Shown: positions 36,001-47,177, counted from the stretch's first letter. The stretch is DNA of 64,000 nucleotides from Calonectria ilicicola (GCA_020809705.1 CP085827.1:3844001-3908000); one strand, 5' to 3'. Translations and numbers: made by a program. Notes: generated from the sequence alone by a model not told the origin.

Positions 36001-37422
36001 ACGAGTTGGGCGGCCACGGAGATGTAACCATACTCACACACAATTTCCTCTTCAGCTCACGGACCCCTGGATTTCTATATAACAAAGCACCTATTGCATT
36101 GCCAAACCCAGTGCCGCCCAAGGCCAGGCCTCTGATTGGGCCGAGTGAGGAGTCTCCAGTCATTAATGAGCAACTACTCCGGAGGCGGTTGGACGAGAGG
36201 CCTTTTTTTTTTCCCAAACAAGAGACGCAAGAGAAATTAGCAAGTTCCAGGTTCAATCTATTCTAGAACCAACCAAGATCATCTCCTGATTCCAAAAGAC
36301 GAATCTTGATGCTGCATTGGAACCCAACTCGCCCCTGGCGGCAACGCTGTGGCTTGTTCGGTTGCGCGTTCACCTGCATATTGCAGCCAGCCTCTCCATC
36401 TTTCAGGGTCCTATTTAATTTAGAGTTTTATATCATCCCTAAAAAAGATATTATGAGACGGGCGAAAAGCAGACCGGAGATTAAATTGATTGATGGGCTT
36501 GGTGCTAGATGACGTGTCGGCCGAGGCCTAGGCGGACAGCCGGCGGTTTTGCGGGGGAACACATGATTGTCGATGAAGATCTATCCCGCAAAAATAAGCT
36601 TCGTCTGAGGAGAAATAAGTCTCACTCGGGAATAGACGGGATAAGCAAACCTGCGAGTCAGCCTCAGCTGTGAATTGAAGCATGTGGAACAGTGCTGGGC
36701 CGAGGTGCCAGTGCTCCTCTCCCGCTGGTTAGAGTCTACAGTGCCAATGCTCATGTCTAAATATTTCAGCTTACATCTTGAATCGATATCTATGCCTTTC
36801 TACTTATTTTCAATGGAATGGAAATATGTATCACTGAGAAGATGTCTAATGCCAATGTCAAATCGGCTCAACTAATGTCACATCCTCGTAGCTTCTGATG
36901 ATATACGTATAAATTTTGGTCAATAGAGCTGTTGTTGGAAACCTCTATTCAATATTTAATGAGCTCTAGGGTATTTCAGACTGCTTCGCTCATGAATTGA
37001 GGACCGATTGCTAGAACCGAGCCCTCATACGAGGTCAATCCACTCCCAAAGTGAGCTATGTCAGCCAGAGAGCTGGTTTTTTTTATTCGTATTATATATT
37101 ATACCGATTATTATACGCGATTTCATTAAAGTATCTTGGAAATAATTTATCTCCAACTATCCCGACATGATCGCTGGCATTCAATAGAGTGACTTCCGTT
37201 TCGAGGATCGGGTTGGTGCTTATCAACCAACCCGACAAGCATTACTACCACATACGACCATAGCTCTCAATAATTTACATCACTGGTGAAGCTCCAAAGC
37301 AAACAGCATAAGTATATATATCTATCTGGGCCATTTGATATAATTTATTCCAATAAAGTCATTTTATTCAGTTTGGCGATCATAGCGGTGCTCCTTCCCA
37401 TTAATCCTCGATCAGTGCAGGC
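33095..37422. other. Long gene-poor stretch
   Basis: About 4.3 kb with no supported gene. 33100-35500 is GC-balanced, with many overlapping Arg/Ser/Pro-rich frames on both strands but no motif. From about 36400 it becomes AT-rich. A perfect ten-base inverted repeat with an eight-base loop lies at 37208-37235 (arm tcgggttggt), 190 bp beyond the 3' end of the next gene. A 14-base match to the usual start of fungal 5S rRNA (acatacgaccatag) is at 37250-37263, but the following bases are not 5S-like. Confidence 0.5.
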
Positions 37423-38343
37423 TCAGTACCCAAAATAGCAGATCGATGGGTCATCGGGGTCCTTCTGATGAATCACCTCAATTGCAGCTCTTCGATTCGA
37501 ATTTCGCCGGAACCAATACTCAACAAGGCCGAATTCCCCAAAAACGCGCACGCGAAAGGAGCCCTCGGGGTTAGGAGCCACATCGACCATCTTGAACCAG
37601 TAGGGCGACTTGGTTCCACCCGATCCATATCGAGGAAAGTCTTCCGGTACGGTCGCAAGTTGAGCTAAAGTCTCGGTATCCAATAGAATACAGGAGCAAT
37701 ATCGTAGATTTCCGGTATGCGGAAAGCCGTGCTTGCTTGCGATCCAATCTGAAAAATACTGGCGAACAGCAGCCACCGAAGCATCTTGTAACAGTTCCTT
37801 GTCTTCTAGTACGTCGTTCTCAAAACGGGACAAGATCTCTTCATTAAGCCGTTTTTCGACATCCATTGAAGTGTCTTCTAACAGAGGATTATCTGCCTTC
37901 AGGAATGAAAGTTCAAGCTGTGCGCCGGAAATCTCCGTATCGACGTAGACCTGTGCGGTGCGACGGATCAAGTCAAGAGCATATTGGAACTGCTCATCTG
38001 AACCGGGACCATAAGCTGTGCGAACAATGGCAAATCCCCACTTCCCCGACCTGTGCTCGCTTTTAAGAACCAGCACCTCGCGCAGTCGAGAAATGATGGT
38101 GCGGTTGATTCGAGGGTCTCCAGCAAAACTTGGCTGGTTAAAATCCTCGAGGAAGACCCAGTGGATATCACCCCCGGTATCCGTAGCAGATTGTGACATA
38201 ACTTGTGAGCTACAAGGAATGATAAACGGGCGAGGAAGAGGCAAGCGTGAGATGAAACTGCTGAGCACGAAAATGGCTCTACAATCGCCTTTATCGGTAA
38301 ATCGATCCTCGAGATTTCGGAGTTCCTGCAACCATCGTCCCAT
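37423..38343 (-). CDS. Hypothetical protein, single exon
   Basis: Intact frame of 306 codons from the ATG at 38343; a second possible start is the ATG at 38199 (MSQSATDTGG), where a more conserved-looking part begins. No domain recognised. Seen: mixed alpha/beta composition, no signal peptide or membrane segment, segments WVFLEDFNQPSF, GKWGFAIVRTAYGPGSDEQF and GEFGLVEYWFRR. This reads as a real soluble protein with balanced codon use, similar in style to the lineage-restricted proteins of Pezizomycotina. Function unknown. Confidence 0.65.
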   Translation of the reverse strand: MGRWLQELRNLEDRFTDKGDCRAIFVLSSFISRLPLPRPFIIPCSSQVMSQSATDTGGDIHWVFLEDFNQPSFAGDPRINRTIISRLREVLVLKSEHRSGKWGFAIVRTAYGPGSDEQFQYALDLIRRTAQVYVDTEISGAQLELSFLKADNPLLEDTSMDVEKRLNEEILSRFENDVLEDKELLQDASVAAVRQYFSDWIASKHGFPHTGNLRYCSCILLDTETLAQLATVPEDFPRYGSGGTKSPYWFKMVDVAPNPEGSFRVRVFGEFGLVEYWFRRNSNRRAAIEVIHQKDPDDPSICYFGY

Positions 38344-38632
38344 GATTGGCGCACAAGTGGGCAACCGTACAGAGAGTTATCCGAGTTTAATCATGCTAAT
38401 TATTGCCCCACTAGGCAGGGACGGGGATGTAAATTGTTCAATGTAGAATTGACTTGAATGTTAACTGGTACTTCACTGCCTCTGTTCCTTTGCCGAGGGG
38501 TGGTGGGACACGAGTGAAGCAGTCAATAGGAATGAGGCGAGGTGGAAATAAGTTAATCCAGCGAGCGTCAGTTTAATTTTTCCTGATCTCTCTGTCTGAC
38601 GATGATTTTGATGGGTCCTTTTTGCTGATTAG
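38344..38632. other. Spacer upstream of the hypothetical gene
   Basis: About 290 bp between the hypothetical gene and the inverted-repeat element; presumably its promoter. Nothing else recognised. Confidence 0.4.
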
Positions 38633-38892
38633 ACATATTTTTTTAGAGTCTTGCTACGCGCACACATACATTTTACTAGGTGCACACACATAAAGCACCT
38701 GCATTTAACATTAGAATAAAGAAATAAGAATGAAATAAAAAATATTATATATATTTCTAAACTTATTTATGATAAAATAAATTGGGCCTTTAGTGTCTTA
38801 GGATTTTCCCAGAAAAGCCCCAGCCAAATAGTTTGATGTGTGCACCTAGCAAAATGTATGCGTGCGCGCAGGAATACTCTTTTTTTATATGT
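38633..38892. mobile_element. MITE-like element with ~55-bp terminal inverted repeats
   Basis: The left arm (about 38633-38690) and the right arm (about 38835-38892) are inverted copies of one another with few mismatches: core catacattttactaggtgc on the left, and on the right the complement of catacattttgctaggtgc. The outer ends match as acatat on both sides. The inside (about 145 bp) is AT-rich and has no coding capacity. This is the form of a non-autonomous DNA transposon. No clear target duplication was seen, so the exact ends and family are open. Confidence 0.6.
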
Positions 38893-39181
38893 GCGCCACT
38901 TACCTATAATATGGCCGGTCAAAAGCTTCATGATTTCGTAACTGAATATATCCCCAATATCATTCAATTCGCCGCTGGACATGGAGATTTCTTTGATTTC
39001 GCGTGCCTCTAGAACATGAACGGCGTAATGTCCAAATTGATATCCGGCACAAATTTAGCTTGATTCATACTGTGAGATATGATGAAGGTTGAAATAATCA
39101 TAAAAACCACAGTACTCGGGTTGTCCCGAGGATTTCAGGGCATTTGTAGCGCCTTACCAGTATAATCTAAATAAATCATTA

Positions 39182-39360
39182 TGCTGAATCCATGCTACCA
39201 GTAGAACCCAACTTAACCACAGGGTTTAACCCTCCATACTAGTAGAGCCTGAACAAACAGCAGCGCTAAATCGATGCTACCAGTAGAATCCAGACCTACT
39301 ACAGGGTTGAAGTTATGCTAATGGTAGATCTTGTATGTTCAAGGATGCTACAGCGCTAAA
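39182..39360. repeat. Imperfect tandem repeats (~50 bp units)
   Basis: Three to four degenerate copies of a unit containing atgctaccagtagaa...cacagggtt; the segments at about 39188, 39238, 39279 and 39313 share atgcta(cc/at)(ag/gg)tag. A second word, cagcgctaaa, occurs at 39262 and 39351. The array runs directly into the 5S-like sequence. Confidence 0.6.
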
Positions 39361-39362
39361 AG

Positions 39363-39484
39363 CACGCTGCGGTCGGCTTAACAAGCTTGAGCAGACAAGG
39401 GATCCCGTCCGCTCTCCCATAGTCAAGCTGAGAAGCTGTGGATTAGTACTCGGGTCGGGGAATCCTCGCTGTTGTGTGTTTTTT
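39363..39484 (+). rRNA. 5S-rRNA-like sequence (divergent copy or pseudogene)
   Basis: A 116-base stretch followed by six T. Words in order match eukaryotic 5S: gatcccgtccgctctccc, agtcaagc, ggattagtact, cgggt, ggaatcct and gctgttgtgtg; the two ends can pair (cacgctgcgg with ctgttgtgtg), and the T-run is a Pol III terminator. Compared with the usual fungal 5S it appears to lack about 8-10 bases between gggt and gaatcc (the GTGACCACC part of box C) and the 5' half is divergent. Dispersed 5S genes and variants are normal in Pezizomycotina. Functional status uncertain. Confidence 0.5.
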
Positions 39485-39641
39485 GCTTCATGTCCATAAT
39501 TTTTTGCCTTTGGTGGCAGGTCCGCCCAACTTATGAAACCCTCTTACCCATAACTAAATGAACATCCTCGAACCAATACCCTGGAAATAAAAACACCAGA
39601 GAGTGTGTTCTTAATTGAATCAAAGGCATTATGCATAGGAT

Positions 39642-40481
39642 TTATTCCCATCTCTCGTAATCTGGAAAGTGCTTGGCGTGGATCCTCTCTACGTACTCCA
39701 CAAGCACGGGATAGCCCCTCACAATATTCATAGTCGTCGGTGCCCTGTAATTACGGTCAATATGGCGTTCCATTTGATAAGCCCAGCCAGGGTTTTTGAA
39801 AAAAAGAAAGAAAAGAAAATCAACTCACGCATCGACTATTAATGCAGATGCCACGAACCCAAAGAGGGTTGCGTCGGCTTCGCTGGGGCCTTGGCCTCCC
39901 AACACCCAAAAAGGCTCGACTTCGCCGGAACATGCCCGCTTTGCCTCCAATAGCATGGCGTTGACACTCTCCCACACTTCATCCTTCAACGACGCAACCT
40001 CGTCTTCGGTCAACCTTCCGGCACCTTGACCATAGAGCGTTCTGGTGACGTTTTGATATGTTATCAGTCCGACCAGCCATCGGAGAGGCCATGGGATCGC
40101 ACGCAAGGCGCCATCGCGCATGGCTGTGAAGTTGTCCAACCACTTCTCTCGCGTGCCGTAAAAGTAGACCTTGTCTTCCATCAACGCCCAGATGGCTAGG
40201 TCATGCGCCTTCTGTACGGGCGAGAGGGTTGAATTGAGGTCGCTGATGACGCCATCGTCGACCAGTTTGCGGATGATGAATGTTGAGTCGCCCAGTTGCT
40301 CCCCCACGGATCCCATCTCAATGTACGGAATCTTGCCGCGCGGCGCAGTCTTGGGAGACCCAGATCCAGTCTTGTACGAGATGCCGTCGAATCGAAGACG
40401 AGCTTCAACCTTGATGGCGAATGGAGACCAGGCGAAGGCGCCCGCGTTTCCAGGGCCGCGGTAGAGGGTAAGTGAAGACAT
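39642..40481 (-). CDS. Glutathione S-transferase-like protein
   Basis: Exons 40481-39829 and 39744-39642 give 251 residues. Thioredoxin-fold N-terminus (about 1-85: LTLYRGPGNAGAFAWSPFAIKVE, then KIPYIE preceding GDSTFIIRKL) and an all-alpha C-terminal domain, as in the GST_N/metaxin-like branch (Faxc-type) of fungal GSTs. The helical C-terminus includes SEADATLFGFVASAL, a standard GST motif in which the acidic residues cap helix 6. Presumably cytosolic; the acceptor substrate is unknown. The last exon (APTTMNIVRGYP...FPDYERWE) has a second, detached copy near 47.2 kb. Confidence 0.9.
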
Positions 40482-41341
40482 GTTGGTTGTAGCTATGATT
40501 CAGGGCAATTTAGCTACTTTTTCCTTCTGAAATCGATGATATTTAATCTACCAGCGAAGAAGCTCATTATATTCATATTTTCTTTTGATTCCATCATCGT
40601 GTCAACTAGGTCAGCCACCGGACTTTTCCATAGTCCGCCGGGCTAATTGTCGGACAGCGGGGTCGCGGCGAAGACGCGAGACTAGCATGAGAATCCTTCG
40701 CCTCCCATCGTGAAAATCAAGATTTAATTGTCTAAAAGATTCTTGAGAGTACCTTGATCTATATGCTCCAGCATAGAGAACTATCGCAACCTTTCTTTCG
40801 GAGATGGTTCGGGCAGTGGGAGCATCTGGGCCAGCGGGGAACATGCGGAAATGACCCGTCCCCCGCACGCCCACACATTTGGGTTTAGATGATGAGGGAC
40901 ATAGAGCTCGTGCGGGGAAGACAAGGCATTCTAAAAAATGCCATACGTTCATGTGTTTCCACGTCAGGCATTCCGGGCAAGTCTTTCCGGGCTTGTACAA
41001 CTTGCCAGCATCTTCAGCCGCTGTGGACAACTCAAAGCTCTCGCTCGGTCAAATCCACTCGCCGGCAGAGCCCCCCAATCTCACTAATCGGTAGCGTCTA
41101 CTTGCCCAAGGTGATTCGCCAGATGGTGTCAGCAGCTTCAACAAATCTGCGCGGTGAGAAGCCCGTGGGGAAATTCCCCGCTCATGGTGGAATTATTTCG
41201 TGGAGGGGTCGTGATGGTGTTCCAATGGATAGGTATATAAATATTGGGCAATGGATCGAACAAATTTGAGAGAGAAATATCATCCCATCGGTGTGTAACC
41301 AGCATTTAATTTCTTCGCAACCTTTGAAAACACTAGAAAAT
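40482..41341. other. Divergent promoter region
   Basis: About 860 bp between the GST-like gene (minus) and the dehydrogenase gene (plus). No gene or RNA recognised; frames present are short and motif-free. Confidence 0.5.
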
Positions 41342-42488
41342 ATGGCTGGCAAAGTTTACAACGTTGGTATTATTGGATATGGGTAAGTCACCACGCTCTC
41401 TCAAGCATTGATAAGAGCTTGTAGGCTAACACAGTGATTTCAGCGCTTCGGCCAAAATATTTCACATCCCTTTCCTCACCCAGACACCCCAGTTCAAGCT
41501 ATACAGCATTGTCCAGCGGTCTCCCAAGCCTGGCGATTCAGCCCCAGATGACTACCCTAACCTGAAGCACTACAACGACTACAAGGCGTTGTATGCTGAC
41601 CCCAATGTTGACCTTGTCGTTGTTGGAACCCCTCCCAACACTCACTTTGAGATGACAAAGGCCGCTCTGGAAGCTGGAAAGCATGTGCTGACCGAGAAGC
41701 CTTTTGTGCCCACCTCTGCGGAAGCCGACAAGCTTATTGCCATCGCTAAGGAGAACAACCACCTTCTCATCGTCTACCAAAACCGTAGATGGGATAATGA
41801 CTTCCGCACCGTTAAGGAGCTTGTCTCTTCTGGGGCTCTAGGCCACGTTATCGAGTACAACACCCACTTCGAGCGATATGCTCCCGTTGCACCAACCAAC
41901 TGGTCGGCCGGCTTGACCACTGCCCAGGGCGGCAGCGCTCTGTACGACCTTGGAACTCACCTAATTGACCAAGCCTACGTCCTCTTCGGAATGCCCAAAT
42001 CAGTCCACGGCCGTGTTCTCTCTCAGCGAGAGGGCAAGGTCGATTTTGAGAAGCCCGATGCCGTCACTGCGGAGCTGACATACCCTGACGGCCTCCTTGT
42101 CCATGTCCGCATCAGTGTTTTGAGTGCCGAGGCTGTTCAGCCCCGATTTTGGGTGCGTGGAACGAAAGGCAGCTTCCAGAAGTTGGGTCTCGATCCTCAA
42201 GAGGATCAACTATACGCTGGCATGAAGGCAACAGATGCTGGCTTCGGTCAGGACGACCCCCAAAACTTGAAGCTGACTCTTGTTGGCGACGATGGCGTCC
42301 CTCGTGTGCAGCCCCCTCCTGTCCGTGAACCTGCCACATACAAGGCCTTCTACGCAGAGTTGGCCAAGGCCATAGAGAGCGGCAAGGAGGAAGACGTGCC
42401 AGTGAAAGCTAGCCAGGCCCGTGACGTGTTGCGCCTGCTCGAGGGTGTGTTGGAGAGCGCCAAAACAGGCAAGGATGTTGCATTTTAA
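41342..42488 (+). CDS. Gfo/Idh/MocA-family oxidoreductase
   Basis: A short first exon 41342-41382 and main exon 41444-42488 give 361 residues. NAD(P)-dependent dehydrogenase of sugars, inositol or related polyols. The nucleotide loop GIIGYGASAK is completed across the intron; VVGTPPNTHFEM and HVLTEKPF (with the catalytic-type Lys) follow at about 70-100, and the C-terminal alpha/beta domain contains GTHLIDQAYVLFG with the conserved His. No signal peptide, so cytosolic. The substrate cannot be told. The small first exon is easily missed, as the long frame alone lacks a start ATG. Confidence 0.93.
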
Positions 42489-42767
42489 AACAGGGGAAAA
42501 TTATATGAACTTATGACCATAATGAATTAAAATTGTGTATACAAATTTGGACCCTAGAACATTGGCTTGGATAAGGTCTTTGCGATTCGTGTACGTCATG
42601 TGAGGCCATCGTCAAAGCTCCTACTCTAACACCGCATTGGACTTGCTGATTCAACACTGTTTTTACAACACACCTGCCTTTCTCACGATACTCGGGACAA
42701 CACCCAAAATTTTTTACTGCGGTTTCGGAACCAAGCTCACTATGCAGCCCTTACACCAACAGCAGCA

Positions 42768-44552
42768 ATGTCATCAAGATGGAGAGGCAGGGCTTCGGCA
42801 CCGAGCCCATCTCCTTCAAATGGCACAGTCCAGGTGAACATGTCACAGCGACTCGCAAATAGCCCCAACACTCTGAGCCCTGAGAATATAAACAGATCTA
42901 CATCCACCGTTGCTTCATCAACAGGCTTCAGCGACTTCGAATATTACCGATCCCCTAGCCCTTGCTCCTCTCCACAATGTCGACAGCGCGCGCGCCCATT
43001 AGAAACCCACGCTACCTATGCTGCTCCCCGCCAACACGATCCAGACTTGGAAGCCAACAGTGGTATTTGTGGCGGACCCCCAACAAGGTCCTAGAAGGAC
43101 TTTCGAAAGTCGCTGTTTGGATCCAAGATTGACAGGAAAATCTGGAACCCGGGGAGTTGCAATGACATTGGATACGACATTCGAAAGACAAATCCCTGGG
43201 CTGGGTTTTGCCTTCGCACACTTTGTTTCATGATTCTTTCAGTTCTCATTTCATTCTTCCACACACGCCTTGGACTTAACTGTGGCAACCTTGCACCGCT
43301 TGGCCCTGCTAGCGCCGAAATACCAGCTCAGGCCCAGCACAAATCCCGTTGGGTTTTATATACCGAAGCATTCGTCGCCGCTCTTGGATGCTTTGTACTA
43401 GCCCAGGGCCATCTGAGGTATGATATCCCCCCACTTGCCACAGCATATCCCTAACTTGTATCAGTATGCGTGCCACGAGAGAAAGAATGGAGCGAGTCCG
43501 ACAAACCGCCATTACGATGGCATACTCGTTTCTCAAAACTACAAGGCCCAACCCGACATATGGACTTGACTGGAAGGAGTTGCAGCTCATTATTTAGTAA
43601 GCGTGCCGCCCTTCGTTTGAGCCTACAACTAAATTTTTACCAGTGAATGCCTCGCTTTAACCGTTGCATACCCTGTGACACTGCTGCAGAAAATTATCGG
43701 GAACAATTACGAACCCGACATCACAAAATACTGTCGCGATGCCGCAGAAAAGTTGCAGCGCTTGAGAAACAAGGACGGCCTAGGCAGACCTCTCAGCAGT
43801 TTAAGCTTATCAGACCGATCGGGTGTCACGTTCGAGTGTGCCCCGGTGGACTATTACTTTGAAATATTTTCACTCCTATTGGAGAAGGAGTACTTGAAAC
43901 AAAACACGAAAACAAAGGTTCCATCCATGGCGTCGCAGCACATCATATATAATATCCGCAATCACTTTGAGAACCTAGTGGATTCGGGAAATTTGGATGA
44001 CCGGAGGGCTCCAATCCTTCGTATGTGTGGCACGCTCCAAATCCCAAAAAGTTGCTAACCTGGCTAGGGGAAAATATTGACTTGTTGGCATTAGCTAGCG
44101 GAGAATGCCCAGTCTTTTCATACCGCGACTTTGCACCAGTCTTTATGTTGCGAATTTTGGATTTCTCCATCCGGTTCTTGTCCCTCGCACTACCTGCCCA
44201 AAACTGTGACTGGATCATCAACAGCACACAGAACGTGGGAGGAAGGATCATGGTGCCTACTTTGATGACCTTTGTAGCCATTATCGGCATCTCCATTATC
44301 GCCGCAGCTACCCTTACAATTCTCAGTGAGATATGGCAGCTTTGGGATCCCTATGGCACAGGCATCAACACGTTTGGATGGACACTAGGTATCGCGCGGG
44401 AGGTTGACGACATGTTGAATGAGTTTTATGAGTACGAGGAATCGGTTATACTCCGAAAACATTCGTACTTGACCCCGGCAGTCTATTCAGAAGACGACAG
44501 TCAAGAAACCGAAGAGTTCAGGCATCATATGAGAAGAACACAAACTTTGTAA
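42768..44552 (+). CDS. Hypothetical multipass membrane protein
   Basis: The well-supported exons are (start uncertain)-43417, 43465-43596, 43644-44020 and 44068-44552, all in phase. Four hydrophobic segments are seen: CFMILSVLISFF, TEAFVAALGCFVLA, LRILDFSIRFLSLALP, and TFVAIIGISIIAAATLTIL. The rest is soluble (RATRERMERVRQ, a helical region KYCRDAAEKLQRLRN). An upstream Ser/Pro-rich frame from ATG 42768 is in the same phase but ends at a TAG (43092-43094); the frames connect if an intron from 42834 to that TAG is removed. Family not recognised; nuclear-envelope or ER location would be a guess. Confidence 0.6.
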
Positions 44553-44811
44553 CGGAGATGATGTTTGCAGTAAGAGGAGGTGGACACCACATGTATTTAT
44601 GCATAGACCTCCCGTTTGTAACGGAATTACTTTATTCATTATTGAAGAATCGTTCGGTGCTTGTCCTTCATAAAGAGAGCCCCACCAGAAAAGACCTAGC
44701 CACCACCACCACTGAACCACATCTTGACGCCAAAAAAAAAAAAAAAGAAAAAGAAGGCGAGGGCATTCCAATAGCCTAGCACCCCTGTCAACAGACTTTG
44801 AGAGGCAAAAA

Positions 44812-44893
44812 TGCGTGATCTGGGAATCGAACCCAGGGCTCCCCGACGCTGCACGAATGGCAACGGAGAATTTTACCACTAAACCAATCACGC
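44812..44893 (-). tRNA. tRNA-Gly (GCC) with 11-base intron
   Basis: Acceptor arms gcgtgat / atcacgc pair fully; D loop tagtggt, T arm ctggg-ttcgatt-cccag, and the anticodon stem ctccg / cggggag contains the loop ttGCCa. An 11-base insert (about 44847-44857, read ttcgtgcagcg) lies one base 3' of the anticodon, the canonical position for a nuclear tRNA intron. Without it the length is 71, the norm for tRNA-Gly. Confidence 0.93.
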
Positions 44894-45732
44894 TTGGATG
44901 TGTCTTTGATGTTTTGTAATTATCCAAAAGTCTTTACGCAGGTACGGCGGGAAAGTGTCAAGACCAGGACTAAAGAGAGGAGTCAAATTTGTCATCTAAG
45001 CACTAAAAAGTGCTCCTATTTCATTATGGAACAGTACCAGAGAAATTGAATCCCGATCTGATCACATTTGCCGATTAGTAGGTGGCCAAGAGGGTGGGAT
45101 CGAGATGTGTCTGGATTGAGACAATTAGAAGAAAATTTGTCCAAGAGCTTTAAGGGCATGACGAGGATTGTAATTCAAACGTACAAGGTTATAAATGACT
45201 ACTAAATCAATAATAGAGAGTTTGATCGCTTAACTAACATTGTTTTATATGCATTGTTAATTACTGATCAAGTATATTAAGATGAACAGAGGAACTGCAA
45301 CAAGAAATATGAATGCGCCTTGATTCCGGGACCTATATAACAACTTTTGGGTATCCAAACTAATTATCTTAAACCATAACAAGCCGGGGTATTTGGTATC
45401 ATATCAACTAACTCCGTAAAATAAAAGCATCCCGGACCTCCTAGTCCTGTGCTCTTTGAACATTTCTTGCAGCGATTTGTAATATTCCCCCATCTGTACT
45501 GTTAAGACACTGCAGAACGCGTTATTACCGGAACTGTTGAAACAGAACTTTGTCTTTGACTTGTGTCGGAAGATGTTCCAAGTACTACCCGAGGTCGTGG
45601 GTTGTCCCTGTCCCATCTATCTCGCGTCTCAGACTCAATTCTTTGGGCGTTGGATCTTTCAGGTCCTGACAAAGTCACTATCCACAGTTGCATCGTATTT
45701 CTTCGCTCGAGCTCGAGCTGCCAGCACTTGTC
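44894..45732. other. AT-rich intergenic region
   Basis: About 840 bp between the tRNA and the 3' end of the retropepsin-like gene, with A/T-rich sequence around 45180-45420. No gene seen. Confidence 0.45.
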
Positions 45733-47033
45733 TCATGTCGGGTCAATTTGGAGGGGAACTGATACAGTTAGTACATCATATCCCATCTAATCGGAAAATA
45801 CATAAACTTACTTAGGTTTTGGTCAGGTTGAGGTGATCGACGGCGTCGAAATACTGACCTCGCCTTCCTTTTGACAAGTTTCACAAATAAAATGCTATCG
45901 TTTGGCGATGTATTGTCTGGTAAGGCAGTGTTGGGTATTGAATAAAAGAGGTTTTTGAACCGAGAGTAAACCTGATTCTCAAATATGAAGTCATCACTGA
46001 GAATAATATCGCATGGAAGATTATCAATGACGTGAAGGTCACAGATAAATTTTGTCTTGGAAGCCGATTCTCCTTTTTTCAAGTATGAGGAGACATCAGA
46101 TGTAAAGTCGAGGTAGTGATCGTATTTTATTTCATATGATGGCCGCGGCGGCACATCAAATTCTAGCTCGGCACCTAGAACCATACCATCTGTCCGGACG
46201 GTAGAACCGTTTATGGCTTGGACTATCCGCCTGTATTTCTCTTCTCGGTTGACCTTGAACTTATTGCGGCGGACGAAATCTCCGGACACAAGCATCAAGT
46301 TCGCTCCAGTGTCTGGAAGCGCCGAGGCTTTGGCTCCGTTAAGGTTGCAACGAAGGCGCTCTTGTGCGGATTCCTCCAAGAGAAAAAGGCGATTTCCATT
46401 CCGAAAACATGGCTGCGTTTTTTTTACGATGCGATGCTGGTGCTCGGTGAGCGTCTGTGTTTGTTTGAGGAATTGCTTGCCCAACACCACATCGCGCACG
46501 CCATTTCGAAGTACGTGGAACTCCCGTCGGTGGGAGTGTGTTTCCCCAGAGAACTTGAAATAGCCTATAAACCGTCCAACGATCTCCACGGCGTGCCCCC
46601 CGAATAATTTTATTGGTTTTGTTTCGATGGTTTCGATCTTGAGACAGTGCCGATTCGCGAAGTCCTCAGCGATGGCATGGACTGAGGAGCCCGTGTCCGG
46701 TAGTGCGTCAATAGGTATACCATTGATTGTTCCGGGGGCGACATAAATTGTTGCGCCGCCAAGCCTTGTATCGCTCGATGTACACCTAGTCGGGCGGCGG
46801 GTTAGGAGAGGAGTGTGTTGGGCGAAGGAATTCAACTCCCCCAACCGCCATGCCAGTTCAAGATATTCGTGGCTGGACGTTGAATGACTGTCCTAGATCA
46901 GAGGCAAGTTTTCCCAGTGACGCGGAAATTCGACTTACGACGGAGAGAGAAGTTCTTAAGAAAACTCAATACACTTCAAGAGGTCACTCAAATGAACATT
47001 GTACCTGGTTGAGCTGATAGCCTTAGTGGCCAT
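45733..47033 (-). CDS. Tandem retropepsin-like aspartyl protease protein
   Basis: Exons 47033-47005, 46954-46939 (16 bases), 46892-45812 and 45758-45733, all in phase, give 383 residues. Two retroviral-type aspartyl protease modules in tandem: ALPDTGSSVHAI with Asp81 and ALPDTGANLMLV with Asp209, 128 residues apart, each followed by a (V/I)(V/I)LGxx(F/L) like strand (DVVLGKQFL and DIILSDDFI). Retropepsins normally dimerise with one DTG each; two in one chain could fold into a single bilobed enzyme. No reverse transcriptase, gag or LTR is nearby, so this looks like a host gene derived from or related to a retroelement. The C-terminal tail is basic (VKRKARSVFRRRRSP). No signal peptide. Substrate unknown. 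Confidence 0.82.
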
Positions 47034-47177
47034 TGTTGGGCGACATTAGAGTCCTCCGTCTTTTCGGTGGTTGCAAAAAACTGGCTAGGTTATTGGAATG
47101 GATTTCTGATGGAGTGATAAAATAATAAAAAACGTAAAGGGATGAGGCGAGGAGGGTGTCAAAGAACGGGATGATGG

